Below, piece after piece: positions 10,571 to 22,214 of a stretch of DNA of 64,000 nt. Under the pieces are notes generated by a model. It ran no database searches and was not told the origin of the DNA. It worked only from the letters and a program-made list of their open reading frames with translations. The translations under genes were made by a program, and so were the position numbers. Every line of letters begins with the position of its first letter. Positions within the stretch are counted from its first letter, which is position 1. Source of the stretch: Balaenoptera acutorostrata (taxonomy: Eukaryota > Chordata > Mammalia > Artiodactyla > Balaenopteridae); contig NC_080079.1 in assembly GCF_949987535.1 (NCBI RefSeq), positions 53,865,000 through 53,928,999 of the forward strand. Direction: 5' to 3'.

Positions 10571-11395
10571 ATTTTCTATTTCTTCTTGGTTCAGTCTCAG
10601 AAGATTCTACCTTTCTAAGAGTTTGTCCATTTCTTCCACGTTGTCCATTTATTGGCATATCTTTGACTGCAGTAATCTCTTATGATTCTTTGTATTTCTG
10701 TGGTGCCCATTGTAACTTCTTTTTCATTTCTAATTTTATTGATTTGAGTCCTCTCCCTTTTTTTCTTGATATATATGGGTCTTGTTTTTGTATCCATTCA
10801 GCCCGTCTATGTCTTTTGGTTGAAGCATTTAATCCATTTACATTTAAGGTAATTATCAATATGTATATTTCTATTTCATTTTCTTAATTGTTTTGGATTG
10901 CTTTTTAGGTCTTTTTTCTTCTCTTTCTCTTTTGTTCTCTTGTGATTTGATGGCTAACTTTCATGTTGTATTTGGATTCTTTTTTATTTGTTGTGTGTTT
11001 ATTTATTGCAGATTTTCACTTTGCAGTTATCTTCAGGTTTTGATATAGCAGTCTATATATAAACAAGATTGTTTTAAGTTTTTGGTTTAATTTCAAATGC
11101 ATTTCCAATATCCTGCATTTGTGCTCTTCTCACAATTCCTTGTTTTGACATCATATTTGTGTGCAGATGATTTCCTACCTTTACTTTATATTTGCTTTGC
11201 CTGTGAGCTTTTCCATTCATAATTTTCTTGTTTCTAGTAATAGCCTTTTCTTTTCCACTTAGAGAACCTATAGCATTTGTTGCAAAGCCATTCTCACGAT
11301 GCTGAATTCTTTTAGCTTTTGCTTGTCTGTAAAATTTTTGATTTCTCTGTCAAATCTGAATAAGAGCCTTGCTGGGTATGTGTGTATGTTTTCTT
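9233..11395 (-). mobile_element. Old L1 fragment (ORF2 part, inter-ORF region, ORF1 3' end)
   Basis: Minus-strand L1 sequence: ORF2 RT region (9233-10,765), then the start of ORF2, a long inter-ORF segment (about 10,880-11,270) of the kind seen in older L1MA-type elements, and the 3' end of ORF1 (about 11,275-11,380). About 1 kb of the endonuclease/linker region is missing at about 10,767 compared with the L1 at 17-22 kb. A poly-T run and a perfect hairpin disrupt ORF2 at 9840-9908. The younger L1 at 7862-9232 cut it at its 3' side. The remainder may lie left of the window. Confidence 0.82.
9870..9908. repeat. Perfect 16-bp inverted repeat, 7-base loop
   Basis: The arms catagtattggatcat (9870-9885) and its exact reverse complement (9893-9908) flank the loop tggtcct. 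Other L1 copies have no such hairpin at this place: the right arm resembles the normal L1 sequence and the left arm is foreign to it. It sits just after a T-run (about 9841-9856). Confidence 0.9.
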
Positions 11396-12490
11396 AGTAG
11401 CATGTAAGATGTGTTTCTTAATGCAAGCTGGCATCAAAAAAAGTTTGAATGCCATTGATACACATATTTTGTAGAATTAAATGTGCTAATGCATGTAGTG
11501 AGGTTTGTGTAATATTTGGCATACAATATGTACTCAGTATATATTTGTATAAATGTTATGATCATTAACCACATATGCTTCTGTGTGTACACCATAATCG
11601 GGAAAATGTAAGGCTTTTTAAATGAAAATATGCCTTCTGATATTCATATAATAAACCTCTGCCAAGGAGTTCATCACTGCCTACTTCTCCTAAAATATGT
11701 GATTCCTCCTGAACTGACAGCTTTATCACATAGTCTGAAAAAGCTAGTTTCTATTTACTGTGCCCTGATTTACACTAACTAAGGTTCATGTGGCTAGGCT
11801 ATTCATTCCATAACATGCAGCTGCTCATGGGCATAAACTGAAGCTGCCAAGTCTCTTTTGTACCATTGACCCTCTATATGGGACACAACTGTTCAGAAAA
11901 GACAAAGTAGCAGAATTCTCCTTACTTAAGTCCAAGGCTTTTAACTTGTTCCTAGGAGGAAGTTCTTAGCTCAAAGAGAGGTAAAGGAGCAGGTGTCTCA
12001 GTAAACTCAAGACATTAAAAAATATATTTATGTATACATATATAAAATAAATTTTCTGTATTCTTAAGTGAATTATTCTCAGATCTCAACTTATTTTCCT
12101 TTTATACATTGTTCTTTAAAAATCCCTTTCTTAATCAGTTTAGAAAGTTTTGTGAGAATTTCACCCTTGAAAGGGATATATCTTTCTATTAATATTCCTA
12201 ATATAGATTTAAATGAGACCATTCATTTTTCAATGATTTGATGCTTATAATCCTTTTTTGCTTAGGAAAAAGCTTAAAACACATTAATTCTGCAGTCTTA
12301 ACCCGAGCATCCATCATGTGATAAATGGATTATAAAACTTATGCTCGTTAATCAAAGGCTCATGGCATGACCAAAGCAGGAGTGGTAGTGATGGGCACAT
12401 TGAGAAGCACTGGGGAAATGGCTCCCTATTCCAATCCAAACCATCTTCTTAACCAGAAATGTGTTGCCCTATACACCAGTGACCCTCAAG
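11396..12490. other. Unique DNA with a probable MIR end
   Basis: No gene is visible. Bases 11,470-11,565 resemble the 3' tail of a plus-strand MIR (taat, gcat and tggcataca landmarks in order). The rest is AT-rich unique sequence. Confidence 0.45.
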
Positions 12491-12660
12491 AGGTCTCTGA
12501 ATATAGCTTGGAAAGCCCTGCATGATCAGGCCACTTTTACATTTTTAACTCCAACTTGGGCATTTTACTCTCCCTTAATCATGTTCAAGTTCTAGTCTAT
12601 GATTCCAAGTTTCTCAAACGTTTCTTTTTCTGTCCTGCCTCTGGACCCTAACCTCTAGTC
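12490..12660 (+). repeat. Old LINE-like 3' region, fragment
   Basis: The phrase gccctgcatgatcaggcc and the downstream pyrimidine-rich text belong to a widespread old mammalian repeat that also occurs at 62,700-63,015 and at 63,790-64,000. I cannot name the family with confidence. Confidence 0.45.
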
Positions 12661-13200
12661 TCCTCTATGTCTGGATCTGTGTCTCTGTAGATGTAAGACA
12701 CGTACCACCAGTGGTTTAAGGAATCATTTTAGACTGATGCTCAAACAGAGCTTTGAATATCATTGTTTCATAGTATAAGGAAAGTTATCTTCTGATTAGA
12801 TCACTTAAATGAAAAAGTCTCATTTCCATACTGAGTGAATTTATTTGTTTGTTTGCTTAACACTTAGATTGCTAATATCCCCTTTTTATTGGGAGAGGGA
12901 AGGTCTGAGGCTCAGAAATTTCTGCTGGAAATAGTAATTAGCTAAGATTTAATTGTATGCTTGTGTCAGTGTATTTATTTTCAGAGATTCCTTCTGCTTA
13001 TACTGCATGATTTTTATTTTCTTCTTATGGGAATGATATAAATGTGTCTTTTAAAACAATTTTAATTTAAATTTTAAAAATGAATTGATCAAAATAAGTA
13101 TTCAGTAAATAATGTTATTGTATGTATGTGAATATGCAAAAGTCATGAGCTTTGGTAGGCGTATAAGTAAAGTTTTGTAAATCCTGACATAGAATATTCT
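12661..13200. other. AT-rich unique DNA
   Basis: No gene, recognisable repeat or regulatory signal is seen. Only short poly-A/T runs occur. Confidence 0.5.
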
Positions 13201-13204
13201 TCCC

Positions 13205-13460
13205 CACACTGTTTCTGTATCTTCAGTTCTCATTTGAAATATCACTTTTGTCGGAAAGACATCTTTGACTCTCTCTAGAATCCGGTTCCATTACCTTCTT
13301 TCTTTATTCCCTAATTCCCTCTACTCATCTATCAAATGATATATTCCTTTTCATAAAGTTGCCTATATACTCATCTTTATCTCCTTTATCAAATTCTGTG
13401 AAGGCAGATGCCATTCAAAATGTCAGGTGATAAATATTTGTTGAATCAGTAAGTGTAGAA
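13205..13460 (+). repeat. L2-like LINE 3' end
   Basis: It contains the L2-type order: a Pro/Ser-like pyrimidine-rich block (catttgaaatatcacttt, then aagacatctttgac), a gtgaaggcagatgcc stretch, and the closing ataaatatttgttgaat. It is diverged and has no open frame. Confidence 0.6.
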
Positions 13461-14457
13461 CTTGGATGAACAAGCGCTCAGGTTGTGAAAAGGGTGGAAT
13501 TATCATGATTAATTCCCTAAAACATGGACTTGAATTGTTGCTCTTTTGTTTTATTCAAGACTTGGTTTTTCCTTAAAAAAACTTTTTTTTACCCTAGTAT
13601 TAATCACAAGATAAAGAGGTTGTAACTTGAGACTTGCTAGACAATGGACATAATAGGAGCAGACTAATACCAGACTTGACTTACAAGCTGGCTGGGGATT
13701 CCATATAGTCTCTCTGCCTGAGAGTCGCCAAACTCAAGGTTTGGTTGAGCTGAGTCACCAGAAACTTGTCATACTAAACACGTGATTGGGCCTGAGACTG
13801 AAAATCCACCACCCTGATGATAATTAGTCTCAGAGTCTTTGCAGTTGTTGATGCTATATTCTGGACATTCCAGACATGTTATACGTCCATGAAAAGGAGC
13901 CTGATCTAGGGTGTGTGCGATTGTGAACAGAAACTTGTAAACCAGGGCTATGAATAGAAATGAATGGCAGGGATTTAAGATATCCTTAATTTGTAACGAA
14001 CTGTGATGGATGCTGAGGGGGAGTCAGTTAACGTTGGCGATTGCATTCAGAGAATATCTGTTATTGGAGAGATGGCAACTTATCAGTTAGTCAGTAATTG
14101 AGGATTTGATTAGCCAATCAATAATTTACTACCTTAACTGTCCATAAAATATTTCATTGCGAAATCTTAAATGAGTTTTGAAATTACTCATGTTAATTAA
14201 ATTTCTTTCTTAGGCTGTGCCTATGAAATCATAATATTCTTTTATTATAGCAAACTAAGCTATTTAAAGAGAAAGACCATTGCACAAAGAAAAACTATGT
14301 TACATATTGTGTGCTTCATTTATGTAGCATTTCACCATATAAATCAAATTGTTATTACATTCTGCAGCATAACATATCTCTTAATGAAGAAACAAATTAC
14401 CCCCACAAACAAGTGTTTTCTTTTTCCCTTCTGGGTATTCGAAGTTAAAAAAAAAGG
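13461..14457. other. Unique DNA, no feature seen
   Basis: I see no gene or clear repeat. Short open frames near 14,297 have no coding signature. Confidence 0.5.
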
Positions 14458-14469
14458 TAGGGCATTGTT

Positions 14470-14808
14470 CTTTTTTTACTATTAATTAATTAACTAATGT
14501 TTATTTTTGGCTGCATTGGGTCTTCATTGCTGTGTGCAGGCTTTCTCTAATTGCGGCAAACGGGAGCTGCTCTTCATTGCGATGTACAGGCTTCTCATTG
14601 TGGTTGGCTTCTCTTGTTGTGGAGCATGGGCTCTAGGCGTGTGGGTTTCAGTAGTTATGGCTCGCAGGTTCTAGAACGCAGGCTCAGTAGTTGTGGCACA
14701 TGGGCTTAGTTGCTCTGCAGCATGTGGGATCTTCCTGGACCAGGGATTGAACCCATGTCCCCTGCATTTGCAGACAGATTCCCAACCACTGAGCCACCAG
14801 GGAAGTCC
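14470..14808 (-). mobile_element. CHR-type tRNA-Glu-derived SINE
   Basis: Read on the minus strand it starts with the ggacttccctggtggctcag head (A-box region), has ggttcaatccc as B box, and ends in an A/T-rich tail. The 12-bp duplication tagggcattgtt flanks it at 14,458-14,469 and 14,809-14,820. The family is transcribed by RNA polymerase III and moved by L1 enzymes. It is about 340 bp including the tail. Confidence 0.9.
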
Positions 14809-14820
14809 TAGGGCATTGTT

Positions 14821-15165
14821 ATAACAAGCCTAATTTGTCACCCACGGGAACCATTATATTGTATGAACGTACTGAATTTGCATTTCATAAGGCATTCATG
14901 GACACATTATCTAATCACAAATATTAAAATATCACTTATTTCAAAAATTACAACAAAAATGGAGCAAACATGTGATATGTGATCCCATATGATTTTAGAG
15001 ATAGGTAGAGGATTGTATTTCTTCATTCATTCAATATTGATCAGCCTATGTGTCATGCACTGTACTATATGGTCCCTGTCTCCTTGGAAGTTTAATTTAT
15101 TAATTTATTTTTAATTTGTTTTATTGGTGAGATTCACTTTTTAAAAAATATTCATTTTGGAAAAT
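14821..15165. other. AT-rich unique DNA
   Basis: Nothing recognisable apart from AT-rich low-complexity runs near 15,090-15,160. Confidence 0.5.
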
Positions 15166-15169
15166 ATAG

Positions 15170-15570
15170 GATCTCAGGAGGTCACTGTGATGGACTGCTA
15201 GCTGTGCCTCTTCTCATGCACCTGGATTACATTTCTTATCCTCCCTCGCAATTAGTTGTGGCTAAGTTAGTGAGATCTGGACAGTGGAGTATTAGTGGCA
15301 GTGATTGTGCCTGACCTATGAGAACTTTCCACTTGTGCTCCATCATGTTCTTTCCCCTCTACCAATTGGATGCAGATGATGAAAAGTTCTGGAGAAGGAA
15401 GGATCCTGCATCCCTTAACTACTGAGAAGTGGAAAGCATACCACCAAACAAGAAGAATGCCACCTTTGCAATATGGAAAAAACAAATGACCTGATAGGTT
15501 CTTACCGTTATACATTTGGGAGGCTGTTAGAGCAGTTTAGCCTACCCTAATTACCATAGTCACATAGACT
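15170..15570 (+). repeat. Old LTR-like repeat, subfamily unknown
   Basis: The order of landmarks (ctcgcaattagttgtggct, ttggatgcagatgatg, ggaaggatcctg, then ttgggaggctgttagagcag) resembles a long, widely dispersed mammalian LTR-like repeat. Divergence is high and ends are not defined. No open frame. Confidence 0.4.
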
Positions 15571-15574
15571 CAGA

Positions 15575-15790
15575 CATAGATGCACGGTTTTGACGCTTAG
15601 TTCCTTCACTTATACTTCTGTCACTTTGGACAGTTGGGTAATTTCTCTAACATAACTTACCTCATCAGAACTTGAGGCTTATATAATAGCCACCATATAT
15701 GGTCATTGAGTAGAGGAAAGGGGTTGATATATGTACAGGGATTAAACCTGCCCCTAGTAAATAAATAATTTGGCTATTTTTGTTATTATT
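15575..15790 (+). repeat. MIR-like SINE remnant
   Basis: It shows the MIR order (gttgggtaatttctct, then cctcatc, then an attaaacctgcccctagtaaataa tail region), heavily diverged. Confidence 0.5.
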
Positions 15791-17145
15791 CCTCAGAGGA
15801 TCCTTGAGAATCTGAGAAGAAAGCTAAAGTGGACACATGATGTTTCAAAATGAGAAATGGAAGCTCCCATAATCTTGGGCAGGTTGGCTGGAGGAGGTGG
15901 GACCTATAAGAGAGGTGTAGAATCAGAAACTTGCCCTCTGGTGAGAAAGTTGACAATCATACCAAGCTCCTCACTGGATGCTATAAAACTGTCTGTTCCC
16001 TGAGAATCCCTGTATTTCAAAGACTGTCTGATATGGTTATACCTTTCCATGGGGAATAAACTCCCAACAGTACCTGGAGAGACACAAGTTGTTCTGATGG
16101 AGGTGATACAAAGAGCAGTTGAGGAAAAAAAGAAGAAAAATGGGGGAGGGGGTGAAGCTCAAGAAGAAGAAGAACAAATGGCTTCAGCAGCAGTGAAGCC
16201 ACACCAAGAAAACATGTGAAATCTGAAATCCCTCAAGGATGGGAGAGAATATGGAATTTTGGGGGGTTGCAGGAACCCAGAAGGTACACCATCAACAACC
16301 CATGCTGTTTCTTCCCCTGCCCTTTCAGGGTAGAGGAGTTGGAGATATATTTGTAGAGGGGACCTACATGTGTGAACATTATTATACCCATTTTAACCAG
16401 TCAGAGAACTGTGCATTCATGTAAGTTTCTCTAATAGTATACACTATTGCCATGGCAGGTCTAATTATAAGGAAGAGGAACATTTAACATCCCTCTTGAG
16501 ATAAATTGTGGACTGTCTTATCATAATTACACAGATTTATTTAACACACTTATTTCCTCAAAAATAACCTTAGGTCCAAAAATGTAAATGTTCTTATTGT
16601 GCTTTGATTTATTAATTTTTATATATGGGAGCAAAGCACTTTAAGAAATTTTCTATTATTCACTTTGAAAGCATTTGTCTGAGTCATCCTGGTTCTGGGA
16701 AGTCAAATGAAAATTTTATATTTCTGATTTTAATTTGACAAAAATCACGCTAAGTGGTTCTAATGAATATCTATCTGACTGTTTAGATCTTCTTATGACA
16801 GGTTTTCTTTGTAAGAACTAGGAACTCCCAGAGACCACTCTTAGAAGAATGAGAAGAACAGGAGATAAATGGGAAACGGTGAGAGGCTTTGGGCTGGAAG
16901 AGATGGCCTTGGATTCAGTGTTTAGCACTAACACATGTGGTTAAGGTTATTTCCTCACACACTGGGTTTGAAGTGCTAATTTTCAAGGTCGGGGGCCATA
17001 CATATGTTACTGCATTAGCCAGAAAGTTTGTTCTGGTTTCACACATCCAATAACATTTAATTTCCTTCTGAAGCATTTCTCCCCTTTCATCTGATGGGGA
17101 TCTTAGTCAGATGAGGTGAGCATTTGATCTGAATGGAACAAATTA
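15791..17145. other. Unique DNA, no feature seen
   Basis: No gene or clear repeat. A purine-rich tract (gaaaaaaagaagaaaaatgggggaggg type) lies at about 16,118-16,175. Small open frames here lack similarity to anything I know. Confidence 0.5.
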
Positions 17146-17388
17146 GAATCAGTTATGGGGTATTTTTTTTAAATTTTTTTGAATTTTATTTTATATATTT
17201 TTTTATACAGCAGGTTCTTATTAGTTATCCATTTTATACATATTAGTGTATATATGTCAATCCCAATATCCCAATTCATCACACCACCACCACCCCCCTC
17301 CACTTTCCCCCCTTGGTATCCATACATTTGTTCTCTACATGTGTGTCTCTATTTCTGCCCTGCAAACTGGTTCATCTGTACCATTTTT

Positions 17389-20300
17389 CTAGGTTCCACA
17401 TATATGAGTGAATATACTGTATTTTATTTTCTCTTTCTGACTTACTTCATTGTGTATGACAGTCTCTAGGTCAATCCACCTCACTACAAATAACTCAGTT
17501 TCGTTCCTTTTTATGGCTGAGTAATATTCCATTGTATATATGTACCACCTCTTCTTTATCCATTCGTCTGTCAATGGGCATTTAGGTTCCTTCCATGACC
17601 TGGCTATTGTAAATAGTGCTGCAATGAACGTTGGGGTGCATGTGTCTCTTTGAATTACGGTTTTCTCTGGGTATATGCCCACTAGTGGGATTGCTTGGTC
17701 ATATGGTAATTCTATTTTTAGTTTTTTAGGGAACCTCCATACTGTTCTCCATAGTGGCTGTATCAATTTACATTCCCACCAACAGTGCAAGAGGGTTCCC
17801 TTTTCTCCACACCCCCTCCAGCATTTGTTGATTGTAGATTTTCTGATGATGCCCATTCTAACTGGTATGGGGTGATACCTCATTGTAGTTTTGATTTGCA
17901 TTTCTCTAATAATTAGTGATGTTGAGCAGCTTTTCATGTGCCTCTTGGCCATCTGTATGTCTTCTTTGGAGAAATGTCTATTTAGGTCTTCTGCCCATTT
18001 TTGGATTGGGTTGTTTGTTTTTTTTTAAATTGAGCTGCATGAGCTGTTTATATATTTTGGAGATTATTCCTTTGTTCATTGTTTCATTTGCAAATATTTT
18101 CTCCCATTCTGAGGGTTGTCTTTTCATCTTGTTTATGTTTTCCTTTGCTGTGCAAAAGCTTTTAAGTTTCATTAGGGCTCATTTGCATATTTTTGTTTTT
18201 ATTTCCATTACTCTAGGAGGTGGATTAAAAAACATCTTGCTGTAATTTATGTCAAAGAGTGTTCTTCCTATGTTTTCCTCTAAGAGTTTTATAGTGTCTG
18301 GCCTTACATTTAGGTCTTTAATCCATTTTGAGTTTATTTTTGTGTATGATGTTAGGGAGTGTTCTAATTTCATTCTTTTACATGTAGCTGACCGGTTTTC
18401 CCAGCACCACTTATTGAAGAGACTGTCTTTTCTCCATTGTATATCCTTGCCTGCGTTGTCATAGATTAGTTGACCATAGGTGCGTGGGTTTATCTCTGGG
18501 CTTTCCATCCTGTTCCATTGATCTATATTTCTGTTTTTGCTCCGGTACCATATAGTCTTGATTACTGTAGTTTTGTAGTATAGCTGAAGTCAGGGAGTCT
18601 GATTCCTCTAGCTCCATTTCTTCCCCTCAAGACTGCTTTGGCTATTCAGGGTCTTTTGTGTCTCCATATGAATTTTAACATTTTTTGTTCTAGTTGTGTA
18701 AAAAATGCCATTGGTAATTTGATAGAGATTGCATTGAAATTGTACATTGCTTTGGGTAGTATAATCATTTTCACAATATTGATTCTTCCAATTCAAGGAC
18801 AAGGTGTATCTCTCCATCTGTTTGTATTATCTTTCATTTATTTCATCAGTGTCTTATAGTTTTCTGCATACAGGTCTTTTGTCTCCCTAGGTAGGTTTAT
18901 TCCTAGGTATTTTATTATTTTTGTTGCATTGGTAAATGGGAGTGTTTCCTTAATTTCTCTTTCAGATTTTTCGTTATTAGTGTATAGGATTGCAAGAGAT
19001 TTCTGTGCATTAATTTTGTATCTTGCAACTTTTCCAAATTCATTGATTAGCTCTAGTAGTTTTCTGGTGGCATCTTTAGGATTCTCTATGTATAGTATCC
19101 TGTCATCTTCAAAGAGTGACAGTTTTATTTCTTCTTTTCCAATTTGGATTCCTTTTATTTCTTCTTCTTCTCTGAATGCCATGGCTAGGACTTCCAAAAC
19201 TATGAATAATAGTGGTGAGAGTGGATATCCTTGCCTTGTTCCTGATCTTAGAGGAAATGGTTTCAGTTTTTCACCATTGAGAATGATGTTTGCTGTGGGT
19301 TTGTCATATATGGCCTTTATTATGTTGAGGTAGGTTCCCTCTATGCCCACTTTCTGGAGAGTTTTTATCATAAATGGGTGTTGAATTTTGTCAAAAGCTT
19401 TTTCTGCATCTGAGATGATCATATGGTTTCTATTCTTCAGTTTGTTAATATGGTGTATCACATTGAATGATTTGTGTATATTGAAGAATCCTTGCATCTC
19501 TGGGATAAATCCCACTTGATAATGGTGTATGATCCTTTTAATGTGCTGTTGGATTCTGTTTGCTAGTATTTTGTTGAGGATTTTTGCATCTATGTTCATG
19601 AGTGATATTGGTCTGTAATTTTCTTTTTTTGTAGTATCTTTGTCTGGTTTTGGTATCAGGGTGATGGTGGCCTCATAGAATGAGTTTGGGAGTGTTCCTT
19701 CCTCTGCAATTTTTTGGGAGAGTTTGAGAAGAATGGGTGTTAGCTCTTTTCTAAATGTTTGAAAGAATTCACCTGTGTAGTGATCTGGTCCTGGACTTTT
19801 GTTTGTTGGAAGATTTTTATCACAGTTTCAATTTCATTACTTGTGATTGATCTGTTCATATTTTCGATTTCTTACTGGTTCAGTCTTGGAAGTTTATGCC
19901 TTTCTAAGAATGTGTCCATTTCTTCCAGGTTGTCCATTTTATTGGCATAGAGTTGCTTGTAGTAGTCTCTTAGGATGCTTTGTATTCCTGCAGTGTCTGT
20001 TGTAACTTCTCCTTTTTCATTTCTAATTTTATTGATTTGAGTCCTCTCCTGCTTTTTCTTGATGACTCTAGCTAATGGTTTATCAATTTTGTTTATCTTC
20101 TCAAAGAACTAGCTTTTAGTTTTATTGATCTTTGCTATTGTTTTCTTTGTTTCTATTTCATTTATTTCTGCTCTGATCTTTATGATTTCTTTCCTTCTAC
20201 TAACTTTGGGTTTTGTTTGTTCTTCTTTCTCTAGTTCCTTTAGGGGTAAGGTTAGATTGTTTATTTGAGATTTTTCTTGTTTCTTGAGGTAGGCTTGTAT

Positions 20301-21199
20301 TGCTATAAATTTCCCTCTTAAAACTGTTTTTGCTGCATCCCATAGGTTTTGGATCATCGTGTTTTCATTGTAATTTGTCTCTAGGTCGTTTTTGATTTTC
20401 TCTTTGATTTCTTCAGTGATCTCTTGGTTATTAAGTAACGTGTTCTTTAGCCTCCATGTGTTTGTGTTTTTTACTTTTTTTCCCTGTAATTGATTTTTAA
20501 TCTCATAGCATTTTGGTCAGAAAAGATGCTTGATGTGATTTCAGTTTTCTTAAATTTACCAAGGCTTGATTTGTGACCCAAGATGTGATCTATTCTGGAG
20601 AACGTTCCATGTGCACTTGAGAAGAAAGTGTAATCTGCTGTTTTTGAATGGAATGTCCTGTAAATATCAATTAAATCTATCTGGTCTATTGTGTCATTTA
20701 AAGTTTGTGTTTCCTTATTAATTTTCTGTTTGGATGATCTGTCCATTAGTGTAAGTAAGATGTTAAATTCCCCCACTATTATTGTGTTACTGTCGATTTC
20801 CTCTTTTATAGCTGTTAACAGTTGCCTTATGTATTGAGGTGCTCCTATGTTGGGTGCATATATATTTATAATTGTTAAATCTTCTTCTTGGATTGATCCC
20901 TTGATCATTATGTAGTGTCCTTCCTTGTCTCTTGTAATATTCTTTATTTTACACTCTGTTTTATCTGTTATGAATATTGCTTCTCCAGCTTTCTTTTGAT
21001 TTCCATTTGCATGGAATATCTTTTTCCATCCCATCACTTTCAGTCCGTATGTGCCCCTAGGTCTGAAGTGGGTCTCCTGCAGCCAGCATATATATGGGTC
21101 TTGTTTTTGTATCCATTCAGCAAGCCTGTGTCTTTTGGTTGGAGCATTTAATCCATTCACGTTTAAGGTAATTATCGATATGTATGTTCCTATGACCAT
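17389..21199 (-). pseudogene. L1 ORF2, broken by several frameshifts and stops
   Basis: The ATG at 21,199 starts the usual ORF2 N-terminus; open pieces then follow in changing frames (21,199-20,471; 20,357-20,109; 19,599-18,838; 18,817-18,608; 18,508-18,179; 18,172-17,978; 17,952-17,389). QETH is intact, GDFN reads GEFN, and the catalytic FADD has become FEDD. The region of CWRGCG and HCWWEC is readable at the C-terminal end. The loss of catalytic residues plus frameshifts makes it inactive. Confidence 0.9.
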
Positions 21200-21257
21200 T
21201 TTCTTAATTGTTTTGGGTTTGTTTTTGTAGGTCTTTTTCTTCTGTTGTGTTTCCCAC

Positions 21258-22163
21258 TTAGAGAAGTTTCTTTACCATTTGTTGTAGAGCTGGTTTGGTG
21301 GTGCTGAATCCTCTTAGCTTTTGCTTGTCTGTAAAGCTTTTGATTTCTCCATCGAATCTGAATGAGATCCTTGCCAGGTACAGTAATCTGGGTTGTAGGT
21401 TCTTCCCTTTCATCACTCTAAGTATATCATGCCCCTCCCTTCTAGCTTGTAGAGTTTCTGCTGAGAAATCAGCTGTTAACCTTATGGGAGTTCCCTTGTA
21501 TGTTATTTGTCGTTTTTCCCTTGCTGCTTTCAGTAATTTTTCTTTGTCTTTAATTTTTGCCTCTTTGATTACTATGTGTCTCGGCTTGTTTCTCCTTGGG
21601 TTTATTCTGTATGGGACTCTCTGCGCTTCCTGGACTTGGGTGGCTATTTCCTTTCCCATGTTAGGGAAGTTTTCGACTATAATCTCTTCAAATATTTTCT
21701 CTGGTCCTTTCTCTCTCTCTTCTCCTTCTGGGACCCCTATAATGCGAATGTTGTTGCGTTTAATGTTGTCCCAGAGGTCTCTTAGGCTGTCTTCATTTCT
21801 TTTCATTCTTTTTTCTTTATTCTTTTCTGCAGCAGTGAATTCCACCATTCTGTCTTCCAGGTCACTTATCCGTTCTTCTGCCTCAGTTATTCTGCTGCTG
21901 ATTGCTTCTAGTGTATTTTTCATTTCAGTTATTGTATTGTTCATCTCTGTTTGTTTGTTCTTTAATTCTTCTAGGTCTTTGTTAAACATTTCTTGCATCT
22001 TCCCGATCTTTGCCTCCATTCTTTTTCTGAAGTCCTGTATCATCTTCACTATCATTATTCTGAATTCTTTTTCTGGAAGGTTGCCTGTCTCCACTTCATT
22101 TAGTTGCTTTTCTGGGGTTTTATCTTCTTCCTTCATCTGGTACATAGTCCTCTGCCTTTTCAT
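21258..22163 (-). CDS. L1 ORF1p, uninterrupted copy
   Basis: A 301-residue ORF1p frame with ATG at 22,163 and no break. It opens MKRQRTMYQMKEE, has a coiled coil over about residues 45-130 (SRITEAEERISDLEDRM), an RRM from about residue 134 (LWDNIKRNNIRIIGVPEGEE), and the C-terminal domain (ETLQARREGHDILRVMKGK). The following ORF2 is decayed and there is no L1 promoter upstream, so expression would need an outside promoter. The conceptual protein looks complete, but as part of a dead element it may simply have escaped mutation by chance. Confidence 0.85.
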   Translation of the reverse strand: MKRQRTMYQMKEEDKTPEKQLNEVETGNLPEKEFRIMIVKMIQDFRKRMEAKIGKMQEMFNKDLEELKNKQTEMNNTITEMKNTLEAISSRITEAEERISDLEDRMVEFTAAEKNKEKRMKRNEDSLRDLWDNIKRNNIRIIGVPEGEEREKGPEKIFEEIIVENFPNMGKEIATQVQEAQRVPYRINPRRNKPRHIVIKEAKIKDKEKLLKAAREKRQITYKGTPIRLTADFSAETLQARREGHDILRVMKGKNLQPRLLYLARISFRFDGEIKSFTDKQKLRGFSTTKPALQQMVKKLL

Positions 22164-22214
22164 CTTGTCTATCTTTCTGTGAATTCAGCCTTGGGGTTTT
22201 GCTTAAACTGTAAG

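Larger units (their letters stand above)
17162..22180 (-). mobile_element. LINE-1, truncated just upstream of ORF1
   Basis: Minus-strand L1 with 3' end at about 17,162, ORF2 (21,199 to 17,389) and ORF1 (22,163 to 21,258). Its 3'UTR (about 17,170-17,385, with the cagcaggttcttattagtt text) differs from that of the L1 at 439-7846, marking another L1 lineage. The 5' end stops only some 17 bases before the ORF1 ATG, so the promoter is missing. Imperfect repeats gaatcagttatggggt (17,146-17,161) and gaattcagccttggggt (22,181-22,197) may be the target-site duplication. Confidence 0.85.

Noticed and set aside
14700..14808. tRNA-like A and B boxes
   Set aside because: These are part of a tRNA-Glu-derived SINE, as are those of the other five copies; not functional tRNA genes.
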